NCBI GenBank assembly: GCA_015499995.1
Contig: JADNRV010000463.1
Location: 1 to 32,058, forward strand
Direction of reading: 5' to 3'
DNA: 32,058 nucleotides
DNA from: Flammula alnicola
Lineage: Eukaryota > Basidiomycota > Agaricomycetes > Agaricales > Strophariaceae
In this document: in pieces, positions 23,882 to 32,058 of the stretch
Layout of the letters: every line of letters begins with the position of its first letter
Numbering within the stretch: the first letter of the stretch is position 1
Notes under the pieces: model-generated
What the model was told of the DNA's origin: nothing
Seen by the model: only the letters and a program-made list of their open reading frames with translations
Databases searched by the model: none
Position numbers and translations under genes: made by a program

Positions 23882-25429
23882 TTATACATATGTAGGTGGT
23901 GCGTCGTATGCGTGCTCTAGCGCAGTCTCCAACCTCCTGACGTGTTGCGTTAGCTGTTCTAAGCGATTTCGTATTTCTGACGAGTCGTCCTGGTCCCTCC
24001 CAGAGACGTCCGTCCCTGCCGCTGAGCTTCCTGACCAACTAGGCTGCTGCCCTGTACCAGAGCGAAGCGCCGAAATCTCACCCAGAAGTCTTTCTCTCTC
24101 ATGCCTAAGCTGGTCTTGCGGCACTCCGGTGGATAAGCTATCCATGTACCCGCTGGAGGTCATCGACGAGCCTGGGACATGAGTCGCACGATTCGCAAAG
24201 GCTTCTCTGCTTTTAGCCGTTGAAGGATCGGATAGGCTCGGGGTATGCCTCTCAACGTCCGAAACGACGAAAGGAGATACTTGAGTCATAGGGCCGCGGT
24301 TCGGTGAGAACGGCCTGTCGCGATAAGTAAACGACGGAGAGAACGGGGAGGTTTGTTCGATTGCAGGATCGTACGGTGTCATAGGCCTCTCATCGCCGAG
24401 TGCCAGGGCGACGTCCCTTCTTTGGCGACGACGGCGCCAGAAAAACAATGCCAAGAGAAGCAGCAAGATGCCGCCTATCGCTCCTCCAACCGCAGCGCCG
24501 ATGACACTGCCCCCTGATTTATGGGAAGTACCTGACACGGTGGTGTTAGCCGACGAAGACGCGGGGGTCCCAGAAGGAGAAGTCGAGTCGGAGGAGGAGG
24601 AACTACTAGACGATAGGGACGATGAAGAGCCTGTAGTGGAGGCGCCATTGATTGAGGATAATCCTGTTGGGGTGGCTGGGGCTGCGGTGGTTTGGGTCTT
24701 GGAGGATGAGTTATCTGCTGGTGGAGCCTGGGCTTGGGTGCTAGGAGACTGAGGAGCGGCGGCGGCCTGAGTGGTGGTGGTGATAGGAGGGACAGGAGCT
24801 TGGATTCTACGGACAGAGCTAGTCAGTCATAAAACGTCAATTTTCAGATGTAACTAACGTTGTTGTTACGGGTGGGGGCGAGGAGGATGGGGTTGATGGC
24901 GACGCGATTTGGAACTCATTTGAACTCGCAAGTAGCGGCGAATACACGCTGGATGATGGTATTAGACGCGTCCGGCAACAAAAGGATTTGCCACAACGAC
25001 TCACCTCGAATTTTGGTGCGCGTCGATCGTATAGAGCCTGGGATTCGAATTTCGAATTATGTTGCACAATGTAAACAATTTTCGAAAGAACTTACGAGTT
25101 TGCTAATCCCGTCGGTATGCGCACGTTGAACTGCTGCGGCGATACGCTCATCGTCACAGTCCATGGCGTATAAACTCGGGGCGCGTTGGGGTCGCTTCCT
25201 CGAATGGGTATAAGAACCATCCCCAGTGGAGAAGCGGGCAGTGGGTCTGCAACAATGCCATAGCTTACGGTGTCGCCTGGCGCCACGACACCATTCGCAG
25301 ACACTATCACTTGGTATCCACCAAGGACCAACCAAGGGCACCACAGCAGATACCTAGCCTTCGAATTGGTGATCAGTGCACAATAAAGATTGGTGGATGC
25401 ACTCACAGCAACGTAAAGGGAGAGAGCAT
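23882..25429 (-). CDS. Single-pass surface protein, Ser/Thr-rich ectodomain, coiled-coil tail (paralogue 2)
   Basis: Minus-strand exons 25429-25407, 25353-25096, 25037-25005, 24948-24859, 24806-23882 give 442 residues. Exons 1-3 match the paralogue at 10727 in length (23, 258 versus 261, 33), phase and sequence, including the signal peptide MLSPFTLLYLLWCPWLVLG. The ectodomain (PLGMVLIPIRGSDPNAPR) is followed by a much longer Ser/Thr/Pro stalk (~120-230), a transmembrane helix (SVIGAAVGGAIGGILLLLLA, ~235-258), a WRRRRQRR stop-transfer and a tail with RLLGEISAL and RLEQLTQHVRRLETALEHA heptads, ending YDAPPTYV. A fourth intron (24807-24858, GTTAGT..GTAG, branch CTGAC) has no counterpart in paralogue 1. 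Donor choice there is set by keeping the frame. It is likely a wall sensor or adhesin; the function is inferred from architecture only. Confidence 0.82.
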
Positions 25430-27812
25430 CTGCTATACCTACTGCACAGACACACAGTCGTTCCGCGGTCGTGAAAGGAGAGGAAAAGAATGGGCAAAAC
25501 AGAAAATGATGCACAACTGAGCCGATGTCTCCATGTGATCCTGTCAGCGCCGTTATTGTGCATCCGAATGGAAATTTCAAATTTCATAAAGCCCATCAGA
25601 TGAGAGATGGCAACACTGAAACCGAATGACATGATGATGGGCGGGCCTCGGTTAGAAACATCAGCCAATCGCTGCAAGTCGCTTAACGTTAACTGAAGAA
25701 CGGTGGGAATCCTTATGTCTGAATATGGGGAGAGCCATGTCGACTTTTGACGATAAGCGCCGATGGCAGAGTCCCAACCCGCCACGCCCGACACATCGTA
25801 GTCCGGCGCATCAAGGTGCATCCCGGAAAGTAAAACTAGATCCCGTATACATGGCTTCATTTCGTGAGAGGTCCCCTACGTATACTTTCATCATCGACAA
25901 TTTCAAGAGGATAACATGAAATAAAGGCCCAGTAATTCGCACCCACGCCCTTCAAGTTAACCTTAAAATTCGACGTCAGGTCCTCCAAATGGACACCCTT
26001 GAGCTACGCGCCAAAAATGGTACTAGTCGATGTACCTACGAAGATCTGACCTTGCCAGAGAGTTCGAGTAATACTTATCCTGGGGGGCTCACATATTGCG
26101 GAGCTTACGAAAGCTCTTTCGATCATGAATTCGACTACATAAACTCTTTTGAGCTTTGGCTTTCTTCCTTACATAAACCACGACCACTGAATATTGAATT
26201 CTCTTCCAACCACCTGCTGCAATGCAGTCGTTCCCTAACCCTCATAAGTATCACCATCAATATCACCAACCACCACATCTTCCTTATCGGATCCCGGGTA
26301 CTTCATCTCACGTTTCTCAGCCAATATTTTCGGTTGACATTGACGAACCCTCTAAGGGCTGAAATAGTGCCAAGAAACATAAGTTTCATTCTTCCAGGAA
26401 TGTGGCCCGTATACCGCATATATTCAGAGTTTATGCATAACGGTTGGCTGCGCAATAATGTTGCGCATCCGATTTGCTTGGTGCAGTCCAGTTCACCCTT
26501 TCTGTGCAACGTAAGACTCAAATATATGCGCATATATGCGCTCAATCTTGATGATCAGACATCAGAGATGGCATGCCATAACCCATGGCTACCAACCAAT
26601 GTTAGGTGAGGTTCGTCTCGTACAACAGTGAACAGTCCTATTGACAAAACCAGAGATGGCATCACGTATAGACTCGCCGACTGACAGTTTAACATCACCC
26701 CTTGTGTATGGAGCTGCGTCGATATACACCTGCGATACGGCCGAATCCGCCGGCAGACTAGCGCCCGATAAACTAGGTGATCGATTGAGAACTGTACGCA
26801 CTTCCTATTTGTCGTCTTATACGTGGGACAAATGTCTTCTTTGTAGCACCGCCTCCTGCTGGAAAGCTCGTAGAGATTTCCAGAGATGCAACTCCAGGCT
26901 AAGCTGTAAGAATAGATGAAACGCCCTTGGATTCCGCTGTTGGTATCACCCCAGGTAAGGCGATTTTCACAGAGACATGGCCTGATTGATATCTGAAGAA
27001 GCTGTGCATATTTTGGAGGATCTGAGGAGCGAAGCCAAGAGGATAACTATCAAGATTCAATCGCGAGTGCAGTCTTTGAGGTTTATCGTGCGTCGTTGAA
27101 CTGATTCTGGTTCGTCCTTTATTTGCATTCACAGATATGTAGAAGAGATCGCTTTGACCAGGTTTTTTATTCAGCTGAAGCAGCACCGAGAGAGAATCCG
27201 AGGTGCGATCGTTTATGAGCTATTGGTGTTTTTACTCGCTCTGCAACCCGCTTGACGTATGATCCATATGCATTTAGGCAGCACGGCTAGAGGCAGATGT
27301 CAGGAAGATCGGGGATATCAGGAAATAACCCTAGAGTATGTGATGGAGCTAAAGCGAGAAAACTTTGAATCCATAACTAAATGCTTTGTCGCAGAGAACA
27401 TTTATCTGAGAAGTCGACGCGTCCTGCACAGCTTTAGCAGCGTTATGGTCGATCGGCATGAGGGAAGTGTGGATCGTCAGAGGTGTCATGGACGTTCCTT
27501 GACGAACTTGCCTGGTCGTCCGAGTCGGACACGCCGTCATGGAAGCTGGATGAAAACTTTTAAAACCGGGAACCGTGGGACGGGACGCTCGCGGGTCTCG
27601 ATCACGCCCAGGTCGGGTCCTACCAAATTGGGAGCAGGTCTGACGTCAGTGCTGGTTGAAGTTCTGGTAATTTCTCCGTCAATCTCCTCACTCCCGCTCA
27701 CCTACAAAGACTGGATCGCTATTTCTGGCATGCACGCGTAACCCCGCGCCTGACGCACATTGCTCGACTCCGTTGTCCCCGACAGACCAACAATCCAGTC
27801 CAAATTCTACTA
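25430..27812. other. Long stretch without a supportable gene
   Basis: It contains open frames at 25989-26609 (206 codons, ATG), 26641-26919 and 27259-27741 (all +), none with a recognisable domain, signal peptide or splice-linked partner. The left part is the upstream region of the minus-strand membrane protein. The right ~250 bp, GC-rich with repeated GGGA blocks near 27570-27595, form the upstream region of HSP78. A close GAAGTTC pair at ~27659 is not a proper heat-shock element (spacing 1, not 2). Confidence 0.4.
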
Positions 27813-30800
27813 ATGTCTCGCATACTGTCTCCAGGCAGCTCACATTTCAAGCTTGCCCGAACTCCCATCTTAACACAGTCCAAGCAGTTGTCTTATTTAT
27901 CACAAGGACAATCTCCGAAGCTTTTACGATATGCTCGAACGCGAATACGGGCAGGGCCTCTTCTGCTCGTTCCCTCCGCTTGCGTCGCCCTTCGCAGCGG
28001 ATTCCAGAGTCTGAGACATTATGCCAATGGTCCGGGAGGTCCTCCAGGTGGTGGCGGTGGCGGTGGTGGTTTTCCTGGGTTCAGTTTTGGTCAACAGCAC
28101 CAGAAAGGAGATGCATTGAAGGAATACGTTCGTTGATAACGTCTTCTCCTCGATGCCTTTGTCTGACCTCCTCTGTACAGAGCGTGGATTTGACCGAGTT
28201 GGCGAAAGAAGGTAAACTGGATCCGACAATTGGAAGAGATGAAGGTACGTATTCAACAATAGCATGAGTTGGACGCTGTTGACGATACCTCCTTTGCTTC
28301 AGAAATTCGACGCACGATCCAAAGTAAGCCTACTATTTTTCAAATATATTGGCGCAAATGATACTAAATTCTACGAATAAAGTCTTGTCCCGAAGAACGA
28401 AGTCAAATCCAGTAGTACGTCTATCTTGAAACACGGTCGCGTAGGCAGGTGTGCTTAAATTCTTGTCAGCTCATCGGTCCTCCGGGTGTTGGGAAGACAG
28501 CTATCTTGGAAGGATTGGCCAGCCGCATTGTTTCCAAAGAAGTTCCAGAGGTACGGAAGAGACGCCATTCGTGGCACATCCATTCTTATTGACGTCTTGT
28601 GCAGTCTCTCCACAATAAACGCGTGCTTTCAATCGACCTTGCCGCGATTATGGCAGGTACTGGGATCAGAGGGCAGTTCGAGGAGAAATTCAAAGCCCTT
28701 CTACGGGATATCGAGGAAGAGGTGCGCGTTTCGGCTGACTTTGTTTGTTCTAGAATATAATAAACTTGTCCTCCCATCTACAGAGCGGCAAAGTCATCTG
28801 TTTCATAGACGAAGTCCGTGAGTACTCCGTCCATCACGCCATCGATGGCATTATTAACATTTGTCGCGCAGACACACTCTTCAACCTGGGCAAAGCAGAA
28901 GGCAGCATTGACGCAGGACAGATGATTAAGCCTGCCTTGGCGAGGGGCCTCCAACTAGTAGGAGCGACCACACGTAAGTCTCTTCGTCCTCGCGCGCGGA
29001 CCTGCGCAAATGCTAATAACCGACTTCCCACTCGACAGCCGACGAATATCGTAAAACTATCGGCAAAGACGCGGCCCTCGAGCGGAGGTTCCAACCTGTC
29101 ACTATCGACGAGCCCACAGTCGCGTCTACGATATCAATTTTGCGTGGTCTGAAATCGAGATACGAGGTACATCACGGAGTCGAGATCGCTGATAGCGCTC
29201 TGGTCACCGGTTAGTCTTTTTTTCACAACGACTGCCGAGAATGGACCCCTTGTCTCACTGATTTCTTTTGTTTGAATAGCTGCTGTGTATTCTGCACGTT
29301 ATATCTCGGATCGGTACCTACCAGATAAAGCCATCGACCTAGTTGACGAAGCAGCTTCGGCTCTGCGTCTCGCTCAGGAGTCTAAACCCGACGAACTCGA
29401 GGCTCTTGATCGGGAAATCATGACACTTCAAATCGAACTGGAGAGTTTGAAGAAGGAGACGGACGTGTTTAGCGTCGAAAGGCGGACCAAGGTCGAAAAC
29501 GATTTGCTCGTGAAACGGCAGGAAGCGTCTGCGTTGACTTCCGTGTGGCAGGCTGGTGCGTCTTCGTACTGAATATCTACATTCTTTGACACGTATATTC
29601 ATGATTTTTTTCTTCTTCTTGCTTTCAGAACGTGCGCGTTTGCAGAAAATCAAGGAAACCAAGCAGAGATTGGAAGACGCCAAGTATCAGCTGGAAGTCG
29701 CGCAACGGCAAGGCCAGTTCGAATTGGCCTCTCGTCTGCGGTTCGCCACCATCCCGGAGCTTGAGCGACAGCTGCCTACGGAAAGCGAATCAGAGGCGAA
29801 CGACGAATCTCCATTGGCCATGCTCCACGATCGTGTCACGTCCAGCGATATTTCGCGTGTCGTTGCGAAGGCGACGGGTATTCCTGTTCAGAATTTGTTG
29901 AAAGGCGAGAGGGATAAACTTGTGCATGTGCGTAATCTTTTTTGCGGTCTCTCTGATAGTGCGACGACATTCTAATTCGAATTCAATTTGTCAGATGGAA
30001 GAGACTCTCCGCCAACGTGTCGTCGGCCAGGACCACGTCGTCGAGGCTATCAGCGACGCTGTGCGGATATCGCGAGCGGGTTTACAAGCACCTAATCGTC
30101 CTGTTGCTTCGTTCTTGTTCTTGGGACCTACGGGTGTAGGAAAGGTACGTCTCCGTGCGTCACATTGAGTGCTCTTCAAATAACATACTATTGCAGACAG
30201 AGCTTTGCAAGACGCTTGCTGCCTTCTTATACAATGACGAGCAAAGAGGCTTGTAAGTGCCTTTTATCATTCGTGGTTGTCGTCGTAATGATCGTTTACC
30301 AACTTATTATACAGGATAACTATTAATATGTCGGAAGTGAGTAGCTAAGTAACGTTCCAACGATTTTTTCTTGACAATCTCTGTTCTTTATAGTACCACG
30401 ATCGACACACGATTTCACGCTTGATTGGTGCTGCACCTGGTTATGTCGGGTTTGAGGAAGGCGGTCAGTTAACGGAGGCTGTGCGTCGGAAACCCTATGG
30501 TATGTGAAATTTAGCAAAACCATACTGTCTTCAACATCTCATGTAATTGCGTTCTGCAGCCGTTATATTGCTCGACGAATTGGAGAAAGCACACAAGGTT
30601 CGTTGTTGTTCCAGTATCATATAATTGCATTAACTTATCGTTGCATCTTTCAGGATGTTGCCCTTATTTTGTTGCAAATTCTGGACGAGGGCACTATTAC
30701 CGACAGTCAAGGACGCAAGGTCGATTTCAAGGTAATCAATCACCTACTCGCTCTCTTTGATCGCCATCTAACTCAAAGCCGTAGAACACTATCATTTGTT

Positions 30801-31475
30801 TGACGAGCAATCTCGGCAGCGACATTCTTGCGCATCCGACAGCCTGTGATCCTGAAACGGGCATCGTCACTGCTGAGGCCAAAGCGGAAGTGATGGAGCG
30901 AACACAGGAGTACTTCCCACCAGAGCTGCTTAATCGCCTGGACTCTATGATCGTCTTCAACAAGCTCTCTCGCAACTCCATCCTCAAAGTTGTCTCGCTC
31001 CGCCTCGATGATGTCGCAAACAGGCTCAAGCACCGTAGAATTACGCTCGATGTTGACGATGAGGCGCGTCAATGGCTTTCCAAACACGGATATTCGGATG
31101 TGTATGGAGCGAGGGCTATTGCTCGTGTAGTGCGGACCGATGTTCTGTTCCCGTTGGCCCAAAAACTCCTCAGAGGCACAATCAGGTTTGTCTTTAGTCC
31201 GTGTTTTCCATTTCTCCTCTCATAAAAAATGTTGTGTGATCAGGGATGGCGATACGGTCCAGATCCGCGTATCTGAAGATGCCCTGGACATTCAAGAGAA
31301 CCATCCTCCTGATCCGACAGTTGCCCGCCCAGATTCCGAGGTTAACCCAGATGAGAATCCCCACGCGAGGAACAGGACAAGAACTAACCGCGTATTCATA
31401 TTATGTTGCATCCCAACTCATACATTGCATACAATTGTAGCCATTAGTCACAGTAAGATACAGGAATCTACATAA
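27813..31475 (+). CDS. HSP78: Mitochondrial Hsp78 / ClpB-type AAA+ disaggregase
   Basis: Nineteen exons: 27813-28127, 28181-28244, 28303-28323, 28383-28414, 28470-28550, 28605-28721, 28784-28817, 28872-28973, 29039-29209, 29280-29555, 29629-29927, 29995-30144, 30197-30252, 30315-30336, 30394-30499, 30560-30597, 30654-30731, 30785-31185, 31244-31475. They give 864 residues. The N-terminus is Arg/Ser-rich and acid-poor (mitochondrial presequence), then a Gly run, then directly the first AAA module. The Clp N domain is absent, as in Hsp78 rather than Hsp104. NBD1 has Walker A GPPGVGKT (~147-154), Walker B FIDEVHT (~217-223) and GATTPDEYRK. A coiled-coil middle domain (~340-480) follows. NBD2 has GPTGVGKTE (~548-556), [13 protein letters not shown] (~617-629) and SNLGSD. 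It refolds aggregated proteins in the matrix with mtHsp70. The last ~45 residues extend beyond the usual end. An AATAAA follows at 31492. Confidence 0.93.
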
Positions 31476-31518
31476 CAACAGAAAGTAGCATAATAAATGT
31501 ATAATCATAACTTAGGTA

Positions 31519-32058
31519 TCAAGAATCCGCGTTGCCCTTTGGACGGGGCTTTCGCGGGTGTTTTCTAGGGTGATGATGTCCAGAAGATTGTCCAGAACCA
31601 GAACCTCCTGCAACCGGGTCAGCTTTGTCCTTCGTATCCGTTTTCTGTTTCGTATTTCTAATTTTTCTAGGCAATGGTTGTTGAGATTGCTCGCAAATTG
31701 CGCTAACGCCAGCGCTTCCTGCTGCACGCGTTCTTCCTCTGCCCCACCACTTAAGGAAGTCAGCTTCAGCTTGCAGAGCGTGTTCCTCCTCCTGAATCTC
31801 GCGCAGAGACCTCTTGTCCTTGATAGGGGCAACTTGTTTCTGCTGAGAATGCTGGATAGCGGCAAACGACATCCCCCGTGTAGGAGAAGGTTCTGCGACT
31901 GGTTGCACTGGGGGCAGAGTCCACGCCTTTCCGCTTCTAAAATTCAGAGTAAGGACATCAAAGGAAAAGAAAACAGGCAATTAGATAGACTTACACGGCG
32001 TTACGAATCTGCGATGAACAGCCTTTGACGGCGCTGGCGTGTAGGGTAATAACAGCCC
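31519..32058 (-). CDS. C-terminus of SMY2/GYF-domain-like protein (partial, runs off window)
   Basis: Two minus-strand exons are seen: 32058-31995 (cut by the window edge) and 31936-31519, joined by a 58-nt intron (GTAAGT..TTTTAG) that keeps the frame (..RNAV|SGKAWTLPP). The motifs MSFAAIQ, KDKRSLREIQEEEHALQAEADFLKWW and a basic Gly/Ser/His-rich end match the tail of fungal GYF-domain (SMY2-like) proteins, which bind proline-rich partners in translation control and trafficking. Right after FLKWW the ORF frame gives GRGRTRAA, whereas the +1 reading gives AEEERVQQEALALAQ, the expected continuation. The original frame again looks natural further on (RKIRNTKQKTDTKDK). Either two compensating indels or a sequence error in the GGGG run near 31744-31749 is likely. 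The GYF domain itself would lie outside the window. Confidence 0.6.

Noticed and set aside
25989..26609. 206-codon ORF starting at ATG
   Set aside because: Long but without any recognisable domain, signal peptide or coding bias that I can see. It is a candidate only if transcripts exist.
27560..27812. Heat-shock elements upstream of HSP78
   Set aside because: Only a GAA-TTC pair with 1-nt spacing and GGGA blocks are seen; no array of correctly spaced nGAAn units.

Overview
This is a nuclear window from a filamentous basidiomycete, most likely an Agaricomycete. The evidence is the gene structure: many short exons split by 48-78 nt introns with GT..AG ends and CTNAC-like branch sites. The gene families fit as well: an agaric-type F-box protein, an S28 peptidase, a GMC oxidoreductase, WSC repeats and a mitochondrial Hsp78. 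The mobile elements also fit: a Ngaro-type tyrosine-recombinase retroelement and small inverted-repeat elements.

Layout. 1-1370 holds the 3' part of an F-box-like gene with an apparent frameshift. 2104-7504 is a mobile-element block: a ~5.0 kb Ngaro/DIRS-like element (2337-7348) with split direct repeats A1 - ORFs - B1 - A2 - B2, a largely open Gag-like ORF1, and frameshifted RT/RNase H and tyrosine recombinase. It lies between two 142-bp copies, differing at one base, of a tRNA-derived sequence. 7572-8040 is a non-autonomous element with ~59-nt terminal inverted repeats. 8902-9313 is a 412-bp hAT-type MITE with a perfect 8-bp target duplication. 9322-10726 is gene-poor.

10727-25429 is a run of five intact genes whose products all carry signal peptides: (i) a single-pass membrane protein with a Ser/Thr-rich ectodomain and a coiled-coil tail, (ii) a serine peptidase S28, (iii) a GMC oxidoreductase with a GPI-anchor-like C-terminus, (iv) a secreted protein with four WSC domains, and (v) on the opposite strand, a paralogue of (i). 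The two membrane-protein paralogues thus bracket three secreted or surface genes and face inward. The WSC gene is notable for three 7-nt microexons, one per repeat, two of them preceded by GC-AG introns.

25430-27812 has no gene I can defend. 27813-31475 is a 19-exon gene for mitochondrial Hsp78 (ClpB-type disaggregase). It is tail-to-tail, with a 43-bp gap, to the 3' end of a minus-strand gene resembling the C-terminus of SMY2/GYF-domain proteins, which runs off the window.

All exon models were built by hand from reading frame, splice motifs and family knowledge. No alignment or transcript evidence was available.
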